Source of the DNA: Isoetes taiwanensis
Lineage: Eukaryota > Streptophyta > Lycopodiopsida > Isoetales > Isoetaceae
Reading direction: 5' to 3'
NCBI GenBank assembly: GCA_021234155.1
Contig: JAJEKV010000054.1
Location: 2,457,702 to 2,521,701 of the forward strand
Length of the DNA: 64,000 bases
Position 1 is the first letter of the stretch, and each line of letters opens with the position of its first letter. The position numbers and the translations under genes are program-made. Of the stretch, positions 23,430-33,689 are shown in pieces. Under the pieces are notes generated by a model. The model was not told where the DNA came from, ran no database searches, and worked only from the letters and a program-made list of their open reading frames with translations.

Positions 23430-24620
23430 TTGAATAAAAAACCTCTGCATGAAACAAAGGAAACTCAACTAGTTAGTAGATAACCCGCAAAGCAATAACA
23501 TGACTTGTTGATTCGTGGCATGCTAGATTCGAAGATGGACTTATCATAAGACCTCGTCTGCTGTTACGAATCAAACGTTAGCCAGTAATCAAAAGATCAA
23601 CCATATAATAAACCAACACTAAAACATTCAAGATTCTCAAAACCAAACCAGGCCTCTAGCCCAAAGCTCTCCACCCAACTGGGCTCACAAAAGCAAGAGT
23701 CTCCAAGATAGTCCATGCGCAATTTACGTCAAGCAAGAAGGGGTTTAGGATCATCAACCCTTAGAGAATCCTCTCTAAGAAACAGATACGGAGTTTATGG
23801 AAGGCGGCAAGAGGCAGTTGAAGGAGCAGACAGGGGATGAAGATGGAACTGCGTCCAATAAGCGCATCTCTTCCCCTTATATAGGGATTAAGGAGCCTTT
23901 TTGGAAAAAGGTAAAGGTAGTGGGCCAATTATAGGATCTCAACCTTTTTCAAGGTTCCATAAGTATCTCAATGGTGCAAGTCTTATATTCATTTCCCATG
24001 TAACTATCTTGTTCTTGCTTTCCGAACCACTCCCCCGAGCACCACCATATCAATTCCTCCCCTTCCTGGGATTGATCGTCCTCGATCAAGAAATTATATG
24101 GCAAATTAACATAACCAAGTCCATGGTTACAACCCTGGTTGAATCCACAATCAGAAATATTCAAGTCCAGCCCTTTAGGCTAGAAATTTCCAAGTCCAGC
24201 TCTTTAGGCTAAAATTTTCTTGTCCAATAAAGATTTTCATATCAATTCCATTAGAAATGGCCTCAGTTTACTTAGAGGACTTGACATCTTTATAATCAGT
24301 AATAAAGAATTCAAGAATACTATGTATATCAATCTTTAGATATTTTCATCAATAAAGCAGTTGCAATATTAATATTAAAGAATTCCAAAACTTGATTGTC
24401 TCCCAACTTTGCTTATTATTCTGGCAAAGTTCGCTTATACTCCTCCACAAGTTTCACTTACGTCGTAATGTCATCGTCTCATCATTCATCTCGATATGAG
24501 TTATCACCCAAATCACCCATGATCACAATCACCAATAGCAACTTCAAACTCAACACATACCATAACCAATGTAATTCATCACATTTAGCATAGGTTCAAT
24601 AATAAGTCGAGTCAGTAATA
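23430..24620. other. No gene recognised
   Basis: AT-rich sequence with short ORFs on both strands (largest 103 codons, no domain). A small direct repeat, AAGTCCAGC(C/T)CTTTAGGCT, occurs at about 24163 and 24191. Confidence 0.4.
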
Positions 24621-24863
24621 ATGCCATCATTTTCCTTACAGACTTATCGTCCAATGGCTTCATATACCACAGGTAAAGACACCACAGGTGAGGATGCTGA
24701 TGCTTGGTTGAAAGGGATCGAGTCTATTTTCAAGTTAAGAAAACTCCCGACGATGGCGATGGCGATGGCGATGGCGATCGTGGGGGAGGGGAGAGCGATG
24801 CATAGGTCAGTGATCTGTGATTTGTGCTCTGATTCGTGTTTTGATCAATGGCAGTGTAATTAG
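24621..24863 (+). pseudogene. Possible Ty3-type gag N-terminal fragment
   Basis: 80-codon ORF whose first half reads TGEDADAWLKGIESIFKLRK, similar to the capsid start of plant Ty3/gypsy Gag proteins (...A..WL..IE.IF...). The match ends in a GATGGC hexamer-like repeat (24750-24778). Nothing downstream continues a gag. Weak and short. Confidence 0.3.
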
Positions 24864-24954
24864 AATACCGGAATTATAAATTGTAACTGGGAATTCAGAT
24901 AGTTACTTTATTTTATTAAGAAACGTTAAAGAAATATTGCCGGATTCACAAAGG

Positions 24955-25785
24955 CCACACAAACCGAGAGTATCAGGATGTTAATCTCAATGGGGGACGA
25001 GGCTAATAGAACAGAAGAAGGATGGACACCAATCGGCACACCATAGCTAACAGAGCTATGGGTCGGGGGCAGGTTGGAGGACGAGAATCGGAAGCATATT
25101 CGCTAACGGGTACCCAACGGTCTTGAAAAATTGAAAAATTCAAAAATCCAAAACTGTATAATACAATAGATACTGTACGCCAAGCAGGACTAGAAACATA
25201 GGGTGGTATACGACTACCAATTGGAGCACAGCTGGCACTACGTGGCCACTCACAACGGTGTGACTAGATTAGATATGTGGCATTGAAGGAAGGCACGTAA
25301 GACAGAAGGGCGTGTAAGGGGACCACTGCATGTTGTGGACGACACGTATGAAAATAGAAAAGGCAAATATACATGTCAATAGCTAACGCAGCACATGGGC
25401 TAGAAATTTAGAAATATCAATAATGATTAATATATGGCAGTATGACGTGATCGGACAGTGAGGCAGGAACATAAAGGAGAAGGGCACGTACACGACATTA
25501 AAATCTCACGGCAGATGTACAGAATAAACTTATCTCTAAGAAAATAACAATAATAATAATAATAAATATAATAAAAATAAAGAGAGATAAGACAGATATT
25601 AAGGAAAGGCAGGGGGAGATAGTACAAAAATACGTGGGAGTAAATGATAACCCACATATAAGCAGAATATACCGGTAGCATTTAATTACGAAATTAATTA
25701 GACACTGCAGACGGGACCGGTCGTAAGAATACAGCGTATCCGAGAAGATGGCGGGAATTACACAAAAAAAAAAAAAAAAAACCTT
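24955..25785 (+). repeat. Possible retroposed sequence ending in an A tract
   Basis: A purine-rich plus-strand block, compositionally like LINE 2, ends in about 18 A residues (near 25765-25783). It contains a perfect hairpin CCATAGCTAACAGAGCTATGG at 25044-25064 (8 bp stem, 5 nt loop). No ORF with a recognisable domain. An A-tailed retroposon is one reading; a chance A run is another. Confidence 0.3.
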
Positions 25786-26289
25786 TTAAAATCTGATCAA
25801 CAGACTTTTACCTTCCATGGACTTTTGCAAAGACCACTTCGGGCCAATATGCAGCCTTAAGCCAAAACAGGTGTAAATTTGACTTAAGCCTTAAGAATGG
25901 TTAACTTTTATCATCGCAAAAGAAATTACCATATTCTATAACAAAAAACAATCTCCTTTTGTCAATTCAATTAAATTTATTCAGTCAATACATCATGTTT
26001 ACCTTTAGGAAAGTTAAGAATCGACTCTAGAACAGATAAAAAAATTAAAGTTTAGAAGTTTCTTTATCTTCCAAATCAACACCATAGAGTGCTCAGCAGA
26101 TTTGTCAAAAACATATATCTTCAATGTCATCTCGTCTTGTCTTGTAGCTTTTCCAACTTGAATGGGAAAATACACATAGGAGCAAGAAATCATGTTACCT
26201 GCAGTGAAACCAGAGGACAGTTAGCCTTAGAAGGGTAAGAGCCTAAGTCACTAACAGGTAAGCTACGGATTCCTTGGGCTTATCGCCCT

Positions 26290-26600
26290 TCACCTTGCAT
26301 GTTAACACAAGCACATGCATATTTATCAAGCAAAGACTGTATAAGTAACTCAGCCCTAACTAATAAACCTGCATGCCCTTCATCTTGCATTAAGATAAAC
26401 ATAATAGACATGCACTTCATCTTGCAAGTTAAGATAAACACAAGTTAAAATAAACACAATGGGTAACTCTGCCCTAAATAAAGAACCTGCATGCCCTTCA
26501 TCTTGCATTAAGAGAAGCATAATAAACATGCCCTTCCTCTTGCATGTTAAACTAAACACAATAGACAAAGAAACACAATAGACAGGAAAATTATACCCGC
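26290..26600. repeat. Degenerate minisatellite (CCCTTCATCTTGCAT unit)
   Basis: The unit CATGCCCTTCATCTTGCATTAAGATAAACA recurs about five times with variation over about 310 bp. Repeats abut irregularly with no unique spacers, so it is not a CRISPR array. Confidence 0.7.
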
Positions 26601-26698
26601 AAAGAATATCTAAGCTCATGCCCTAAATACTTAATCTAAGTGCCATCATAATTCTCCACATGCATGTTAATAGAGGCCATTATATTCACTGTAATCTT

Positions 26699-26906
26699 CT
26701 CACCAAGTGGACAGGGCCAGATCTACGTGCTAACCTTCAATTTTTAACCATATCATCATTTATTGCCACTGCTCAGACCCAGCAGATACCTCAAATACAC
26801 CACTCACCAAGTGGACATAGCCAAATCTAGGTGCTAACCTTCAATTATTAACCATATCATCATTTATTGACACTGCTCAGGCCCAGCAGAGACCTCAAAT
26901 ACACCT
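26699..26906. repeat. 104 bp tandem duplication
   Basis: The unit starting CTCACCAAGTGGACA at 26699 is repeated from 26803 with about 10 substitutions. Two copies only; no ORF. Confidence 0.88.
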
Positions 26907-27883
26907 TCTTTAGCTAAGCATGATGTCAGATATACAGCACAATGGAGAAATTTCATGCCGATCCCATAAAGTCCACAAGTCTACTCTATTGTTAACATAA
27001 ATCTCCTCTTAACTTCATGTCAGTTCTAAATCCACCAAGGGATAGTGCAAAAGCACAGTACATGTTAGACCAGTTTACATATATTTAGTGCCTCTGCCAA
27101 ACATACGGTAAATAGAAGCTAAGAGCTAAAACTCAGACAAACACTGAAATCCAAAATATGGCATCACCTTATAAGCCAATAAGAAGCTATAATTGCCACT
27201 GTGAACAGGTCTAGCAATGGATAACCTAAGAAGCGAATAGGCGCATAACCACTCTATAGTTACCAATTTAAGTTGGCATGATTATTCCTAGCTTTCCAAA
27301 TGCATAATCAGCAGCCTCTGCTGTTATCCCGTTTCTCTGCCAATTTAAGAGCCAAGGAATATTCTATGGCCATGCAATTAGAAGCCTATAATAACTGTAA
27401 CTTTATAATAAGCACAGTCTTTTAAGTACAAGCAACCAGCCCATTTGCCATTAGTCTCTGTTAGATCATTTATGCAGAATATTATATGTGCCTCTGCCAC
27501 TACAGAAATTTGTTGTAGAAGATAAATTACCCAAAGAGTCAGAAAATATCATGACATCCCAGGTTACTTCCAAATTACTTCCTAACATCAAGAAAGAATG
27601 CAGACCTGTTTAGACTTTCATAGCGTTTGTCTTTGAAGCTGACTAAATTGCATTGTTACAGCATACTCAAATAGAATCTCCAGAACAACTCTCATACATG
27701 GACATGCATCAATATAGTATATCTATCCTTTTAAGGTCTATAAACCATGAGTGGACTAAACTTAGATCTGAAAAAACCCCGCATCTATCACATGTGTGAA
27801 TTTAAAAAGCGCATGCACACATAACATTCAAAAAGTGTGCCATTAGGACTAAATAAAACTCAAATAAAGCAAAAATTATTCCA

Positions 27884-28290
27884 ACCTGAATGGCTCGATT
27901 TTGTTTGCCCATGTCTTGAGCAGCTACATCATGATTTCTTAACTTGAAGGAGCATATTTTGCCCTCTTTTCCTCATCCACATGGTCTTCCACAGATCTTG
28001 TCCATTGCTATCCTGATCTGCAGATTGCACAATAGTTTCCACTAATTTGACTACAAAAGCATTTATCATATTCATCAGAGCAGGATGTAGATACTACATG
28101 AAATAAGATTCTTGTTCTCTTTGCAGATTTGCCCGTTTCCTCTTTACTTCTTTTCCTTGTGGCCATATCAGATCCAATTTCTCTCGTTCCCTAGCCATCA
28201 CCAAGCACAGGCAAGCGACTAGAAAAGCTCCATGAGTAACAGAGTTTGGATCGATTGCTAGCAAACCATTATGCACTGAATTTTCAATCC
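27884..28290 (-). pseudogene. Unrecognised coding-like block with internal stop
   Basis: One minus-strand frame reads plausible protein over about 130 codons: HNGLLAIDPNSVTHGAFLV ... KEVKRKRANLQREQESYFM, a TAG, then YLHPALMNMINAFVVKLVET ... NGQDLWKTMWMRKR. The TAG sits in TTTCATGTAG, which could instead be a splice acceptor with the next exon starting TATCTACATCC. A possible donor CAG/GTTGGA lies at about 27886. No family is recognised. It may be two exons of a real gene or a broken copy. Confidence 0.33.
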
Positions 28291-28329
28291 TTTATCCACT
28301 GCATTCAAGCTATCGGAAGATCCTAGTCT

Positions 28330-29116
28330 AGAATTCAGCATATAGACACAGTGTCTGCAAAACGAAAACACTATATCCACATTTGGGGCTATTTTTATAG
28401 TATCACATCGCCCTTGCTACCGGCAGTTCCAGCATGTCGGATTTAGATATACCTAAGTGTCGGATCACGCTGGCGTTATCTACTTTTGTATTTGCATACT
28501 GCCATGTATTTCCTTTGCCGATCATGTTGCCATGGTCGAAACCCTAGGCTTGAAATGTTGGAAAAATTTCTAGAAAAACTCAGTTATTTAGCATTTCATC
28601 ACAAAAAATAAACCTCTATCAATTATTCATTTACCAATATTAAGGCCTGCATATAACAATAATTCCAACTTCACTAGGGAGCCTTAGTGACCCATCCAAT
28701 ATCATCCATCTAATATCCTTATTAGAATCTGCATGACATCATCTCCCCTTTTCTTAGGAAGTAATTATGACCATAGATGACATTTCCCTAAAAATATAGC
28801 CCTGTTTCATGCATACAGAGCCACTATTCAAATACATATAGTACAAATAGTATAAAACCACTGTTTGGAAAATCAGATAATAGGACGCATTAAATTACGT
28901 CTTGGCCAAATAACCACCATGTTCTTTAATATTTTCAAATTGTATATGCATTCCCCCATTAGTTATAATAAAAAAAAAAAAACCCGGCCTGTACATACGA
29001 CTATGAAAAGCAACAGAAGCTCGGGACCCCGAATGGAGACGGAAGCCCCTGGAGGATTCCGGTAGTTTTTAGATCTAGAAGATAGATAAGGGTTTAGCGC
29101 CGAGCATCTGCATAGC
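28330..29116. other. No gene recognised
   Basis: AT-rich flank ending in an A tract at about 28970-28982, just before the GC-richer sequence leading to the Cys-rich ORF. Confidence 0.4.
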
Positions 29117-29650
29117 ATGGACAAAGGCAAGAAGGTTATGGAGCAGGATGGGGCCACTCCAAAAAAGCGCCCAAGATCTGGAGCTCTCGGCAACGTTACA
29201 GTGCCATGGAATCTGGAGCTCGAGGAGCTCGGACCATGGTGTATATGCGAGGATAACTGCTCGTGTCTGGAAAAAGGGCTGGGGTCGTGTATAAGCTGTG
29301 GGCGGGTACACTGCCTATTCTGTGATCGGGTGCATCACATGCAAGCCATGAAGGATATGGGATACAGCCTGAAATTGCTGGAAGTTATGGGGGTCCTGGC
29401 GGACAAGGATGATGCAACTAGGAAAGCTGATAGGATGAGGGTTCTCCGATGCTTTAACCGGTTGCAGATGGAAGGGGAAATGCAGAAATCAACCAGTTAT
29501 CAGCATGACCTGATTGTCACGGATTTTGGTAAGGTATGCATCAATTGCGCTGAAAAAAATCCAACAGAATATCTCTGCAGGGCTCTTATGGCCAGGAATG
29601 TAGAAAAAAGGAAGATGGGGGAGACATCGGCAACAATGAAGAAGAACTGA
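29117..29650 (+). CDS. Cys-rich ORF of unknown function, possible LINE-associated ORF
   Basis: 177 codons from ATG to TGA. A basic N terminus (KKRPRSG) is followed by a dense cysteine/histidine cluster: residues about 42-75 contain WCICEDNCSCLEK, then CISCGRVHCLFCDRVHHM. The CxC, CxxC and CxxCxxxHH spacing suggests a zinc-binding fold, but no named family fits. A further Cys pair (about 136-139, VCINC) lies near the C terminus. Codon use is purine-rich like LINE 2 ORF1 and ORF2, which lie downstream on the same strand, and an A tract precedes it. It could be an extra ORF of LINE 2, an unrelated captured gene, or a host gene. The intact frame argues against an old relic. Confidence 0.45.
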   Translation: MDKGKKVMEQDGATPKKRPRSGALGNVTVPWNLELEELGPWCICEDNCSCLEKGLGSCISCGRVHCLFCDRVHHMQAMKDMGYSLKLLEVMGVLADKDDATRKADRMRVLRCFNRLQMEGEMQKSTSYQHDLIVTDFGKVCINCAEKNPTEYLCRALMARNVEKRKMGETSATMKKN

Positions 29651-30168
29651 CCGGTACTATACAAAAATGGACATGCAACGGGTACAGCACCAGGAACGTT
29701 TGGTTACAGTCCCAACCGCTGGTTTTCTAATTTCTAACTGCTTTTTTTATGTTTAAACTCCGTTCGCACTTAGTCTTAGGATTAGTTTTAAATCAAGGAA
29801 AACGGTAGTACTGTGTGAACAGCTACAGGTTACATGGCGGATTCTGTATGGGAAAAAGGAAATATAGAAGAAGGGGAGAAATACCGAGTCGAATAGATTA
29901 TAGGATAAGAGCAGAACTGAGCCTGCTCTAAATTTTGTTAAATTTTTGTAAGGAAGCATTTTGGATATGAATGGAAACAATTCTGATATATAGCCGGATA
30001 GAGAGCAAACGGGGATATACATAATACGAACAAAAGTAAAAACAGTTATATGAAATAAAGGGGGATTCATAACAAATTAGAGGAAATATGAACGAAAGAC
30101 ATATAAGGTGGATAAAGGATGGCACAAGGTTTCAACGGGTGGCGAACCAAATAGAAGCTAACGCATAG

Positions 30169-30204
<36 letters not shown>

Positions 30205-30561
30205 ATATTATAGGACATATAAAGAGGGGAAAGTAAAAAACAGGTAGGGAGTCGAACATATGTAAGTTAAGGAAAAAGTTAGGCATAGAAAGGGGACGCA
30301 TGCGTACGCTAACAAATAAAAAGGAAAAAAAAAAAGAGAAAAAGAAAAAAAATCGGGACTTCAATCACAGCGGAACACAAAAAAGATACGAGAAAGGTAT
30401 GATAAACATAAAGTACAGAGTAGAGATGTATATATGCTATATATGAACACAGATACAACAACCACAAAGGATGGACGAAAGGAGACGAAGAATCAAGGGA
30501 AACAGGAGTAAACAGGAGTAGATGGTGCAAATAGGGGAGGCAAAGCTATGGGACAGAGAGA
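29651..30561. other. No coding signal on the plus strand; probable 5' region of LINE 2
   Basis: Purine-rich plus strand. Antisense ORFs here are hydrophobic low-complexity shadows. It contains a (TAAA)n microsatellite at 30167-30203 and A-rich tracts (30316-30350). Confidence 0.45.
30167..30203. repeat. (TAAA)n microsatellite
   Basis: About nine uninterrupted TAAA units. Confidence 0.95.
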
Positions 30562-30615
30562 CGGACGTCTCCGCCATACACCAAGACAGAGTGGGAAATA
30601 GCCCACCGGCTGGTG
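30562..30615 (+). other. Structured RNA unit 1 (two hairpins)
   Basis: Hairpin 1: CGGA-CGTC-TCCG (30562-30573). Then TACACCAAGACAG. Hairpin 2: outer stem CACCA (30579-30583)/TGGTG (30611-30615), inner stem GTGGG (30591-30595)/CCCAC (30602-30606) with loop AAATAG. It lies about 370 bp upstream of LINE 2 ORF1, same strand. Unit 2 at 30699-30756 has the same layout with different stem sequences. Confidence 0.6.
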
Positions 30616-30698
30616 CCTACCACTAAGCAACAGACACCAACTTCTCCGGCCCCATAAAATGAAAGTGGAAAAACGGAGGTTGCCAAGTACGGGATAGT

Positions 30699-30756
30699 GG
30701 GAGACAACTCCCCGACCGTACACCAAGACAGTGAGGATCTAATCCTCCGATTGGTG
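30699..30756 (+). other. Structured RNA unit 2 (two hairpins)
   Basis: Hairpin 1: GGGAG-ACAA-CTCCC (30699-30712). Then GTACACCAAGACAG. Hairpin 2: outer stem CACCAA (30721-30726)/TTGGTG (30751-30756), inner stem GAGGAT (30733-30738)/ATCCTC (30742-30747) with loop CTA. The linker TACACCAAGACAG is conserved with unit 1, while both variable stems differ and still pair. Confidence 0.6.
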
Positions 30757-30988
30757 CACCAAAGTCACAAACCCACTACTAAAAGGATGCAACAAAACAA
30801 GATATTACATGTAACTATGTAAATCACGGAAATCATGGAAATACATACGAATCGGAGTCCCAATAAAACAGACGCCGATAGAAATGGGCGGACACAAGCA
30901 GCCGTTAATCATATCTTGGATGGGGGAAATTTTGAAATTTGAAATTCAAATCCTGAAAGGCGGTGAGGGGAAACGCCCGAACGGATAA

Positions 30989-32096
30989 ATGAGGGAACAT
31001 AATATAACAAGCTCACGGAAGAGAAGCAAGATACAGGAAAACACAGAAGAGATCAAGCGGCGGGAAAGGGATTCGGTGAAGCGGTATAGCCATAGCAAGG
31101 GAGGGAGGAATGGCCAGCCAAGCAGGAGCGGTGGGAGCAAGCCACGTGAACTCCAACAGATTCTGCAAGACTTCCTGGCACAGATGGAAGTAAGGGCTGG
31201 AGACCAGAGTACCGAGGATGGAAGCGCTCAATACACTGGTGAACGCGGTGCAACAAAACAAAGAGACGATAGGGAAAGTGGAGGACCGGGTGCAGGTGGT
31301 GGAAGAGACGGGGGTAGAAATTCGGAAGAGGATGGACGAGGTGGAGAAAGAAAAAGCGGAAATCATACAAAGGTTGGTGACATTAGAAAAGAAACAAATA
31401 GATTTAGATGCGTGGCAGAGTTTTGATAGGATAAAACCTCACATACTGGAATTCAAGGAACAGGAAAGGATAAAGCATGACGTAAGATTGATAGGGATAG
31501 CCGAAAGGCCTAACGAGGACACGTTTCGTGTCACTGCAGAAATACTGGAGAATGTTTTCCAGGAGCACAGGAATGTGATAGTGAAAGCAGTACGGGCGGG
31601 GGCATGGAGAGGAAGGGCGAGGCACATAAATATGACTCTGAGGGACATGGCAGCCAAGGAAAGAATCATCCGCGCAGGGTTCAAGCTCAGGAACGGTCTC
31701 AAAGTACAAGAGGCTCTAACAGCCATGCAAAGACAGGGGCTGCACAGGGAACTGGCAAAAGTCAGAGAATTGAGTCGGGCGGGAGTACAGGCAGGGGTAA
31801 AAAATGGGAAACTCTACCTCAAAAGAGGACGAGAGAACACACCACAGGAACAGGCAACGCAAGGAGATGTGATGGACCCACATGATCTGAAGAAAGATGG
31901 GAATCTCGAATTGGAAGCAACGAAGGGACAGGGACAGCAGATACAGATAAGGGAAAGAGTACCATCTGGATCAATGGATCGGGAAACAGCCCCCAAGATC
32001 CTAACGCAGACACAGCTAGGGTGGGGAAGCGGAAAAGAGGTCGGAAGAGACCTAGACCAAAACATAACCCCGACAAGGGAGACAGTGGGGGAATAG
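30989..32096 (+). CDS. LINE 2 ORF1: coiled-coil plus RRM-like RNA-binding protein
   Basis: The main frame (31218-32096, 292 codons) starts with a heptad-rich helix (residues about 1-75; NTLVNAVQQNKETIGKVEDR onward). An RRM-like region follows (RIKHDVRLIGIAERPNED, ILENVF, VKAVRAGAWRGRARHINMTL, AAKERIIRAGFKLRNG). Next comes a C-terminal domain (LTAMQRQGLHRELAKVREL, AGVKNGKLYLKRGRE) and a polar tail. This is the trimeric L1 ORF1p layout: coiled coil, RRM, CTD. It would bind element RNA and act as a nucleic acid chaperone. A 145-codon ORF in another frame (30989-31426) carries a plausible basic N terminus (REHNITSSRKRSK, RELQQILQDFLAQMEVRAG), suggesting a single-base frameshift near 31215 and a true start at 30989. 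No stop inside the main frame. Confidence 0.8.
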
Positions 32097-32536
32097 GGAG
32101 CAAGGACGAGGAGACAGGTAAAGAAAGGACACGAAGCAGATCACCGTGGAGGCAGTGGGGGGCGCGAGAAAGGAAGGAAGAAGAAGCGACCGGGTCGAAC
32201 CGCGCGGGATATCCTTGGGACGACGGAGAACGCTTACACACAGCAAGGGACCAGGATATCATATGCATCCTTTATTCCTTGATCTACACCGTACATAAAG
32301 TTCCTCGTTTGTGGGGTATGCATGTACAAAATTTGCCATACTGTATAAGAAGATTTACAAAATACTATAAGATTTGAGGTAATGTACTATATGGTGTTCA
32401 TTTTGTATATGTAAAACATAAATTTAGGGGCTCTCGCTGCCTTACGTCACCCCCCGTGTGAATATGCACCCAAACAAAAGGGGGTTTTCAGGGGGAATTT
32501 AATTTTCAGTGTGAAGGTTAATGGTTTGTGTTATAA

Positions 32537-32576
32537 AAAATTTTTTGGCCCCTTCGGGGCCGTGGAAAATTTTTTC
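32537..32576. repeat. GC hairpin flanked by A/T tracts
   Basis: GGCCCCTTCGGGGCC (6 bp stem, TTC loop) at about 32548-32562, flanked on both sides by AAAATTTTTT. It resembles a bacterial or organelle terminator in shape, but in nuclear DNA its meaning is unknown. Confidence 0.75.
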
Positions 32577-33507
32577 ATATTCTTTAAAGAAAAAGATCGA
32601 CATATAATAAGAACATAAATTGTGTGCTAAATCACATTCTTTAAGGTTTTCTATTGCATCAAAAAAGGAAAGGATAGTGGTTGGACCATATCCTACGGCA
32701 CATAAAAACTCGAATATACACATATTTTGCCACATATAAGCATCATAATTTGGAGTGCTATTATTGTGTTCGAAATACCAAGATGATTGCATGGACCAAC
32801 AACTCACCACTTCGATTATTGCTAGGCTAGATTTCTATTTTTAAGAAGAGGATTCATGTGGAGTTCCTCTCTTCTATATACTCGTGATTTCCGGTCCCAA
32901 CTAACACATAAGATCTTAAAACTCCCAACTATAAAACTAGCACACAAGATTTTAAAAATGAGAAAGTTGAAGCACATGATATATATGATATATAACCAGC
33001 AAAAGGTATTCCTTATTTTACAACCTTGTGGTGAATTGGATTTCTAAAGGAGCTTGTAAACTTTCTTCCTCCTCAGCTTTCTTTTTTGCTTCCTGCATCA
33101 CGAGATTGATTGAGAAACTAAAAAGGATACTAAGAAACTTGGGTAAGAAGAGCGTATGCATGGTGAAAATAAAAGATCAATGCAAGCGACTCATTGAAAA
33201 TCAGCTTACGTAGATGGGCCGCGAAAACAAGGTTTGTGATGTTGATGGAAGTCCAAATGAAATTGAAATAGAAGATTGACACGAGAACATATGGCGATTG
33301 GAATGGACCGATTAATGTTCTTTGCATTGTGCAGCTAAAAGGGATGCTGAGAAACGGATGAGAAACGGATGATACTGAAGAAACATTTGAAAACAGAGCA
33401 TTTTCAGATATAATATACTTGAAATTTGATCGAATACTTAAATATGAAACAGAGGCACAACAAATTTAAGCGTGGATATGAAATACAGAGTAAGTTTGGT
33501 ACCTGGA

Positions 33508-33689
33508 GAGCCAATCGCCTTTGTAGTCGCTTTGATATCTCGTCTAGATGCAGCCGGAGACATACCTAGAGCTGCATAATCATCTGAAACAGACGTGCCG
33601 CCCCTCTGCGCTCTAACTTTAATGGATCTTTTATCTCTGCTGCCCTTCCGGCTTGAAACCCCTTGCCCCAAATCAAAATGCGAGCTCAA
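33508..33689 (-). pseudogene. J-domain (DnaJ-like) exon fragment
   Basis: A minus-strand frame reads SSHFDLGQGVSSRKGSRDKR, a Ser/basic-rich stretch like a plastid transit peptide, then RAQRGGTSVSDDYAALGMSP and AASRRDIKAT. The DYAALGMSPAASRRDIK segment matches the start of a J domain (DYY.VLG...A...IK.AY). The expected AYRRLALQ seems present, but displaced by indels (TACAAAGG, CGATTGGCTCTCCAG), just before a GT donor at about 33508. No ATG is in frame before a stop, and the HPD-containing next exon was not found within the block. Most likely a captured or decayed host gene piece. Confidence 0.4.

Larger units (their letters stand above)
25786..27880. other. No gene recognised; AT-rich, repeats
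   Basis: AT-rich DNA without a convincing coding segment. It could be intron or flank of the coding-like block at 27884-28290. It contains the two tandem repeats listed next. Confidence 0.4.

Noticed and set aside
26290-26600. CRISPR-like regularly repeated units
   Set aside because: Units are degenerate and abut without unique spacers; plant nuclear context.
29750-30730. Series of minus-strand ORFs rich in Phe, Leu and Ser
   Set aside because: They are shadows of purine-rich plus-strand sequence; no domains, and the composition tracks the A/G tracts.
32544-32565. Intrinsic bacterial-type terminator
   Set aside because: The surrounding DNA is clearly plant nuclear, so a Rho-independent terminator has no role there.
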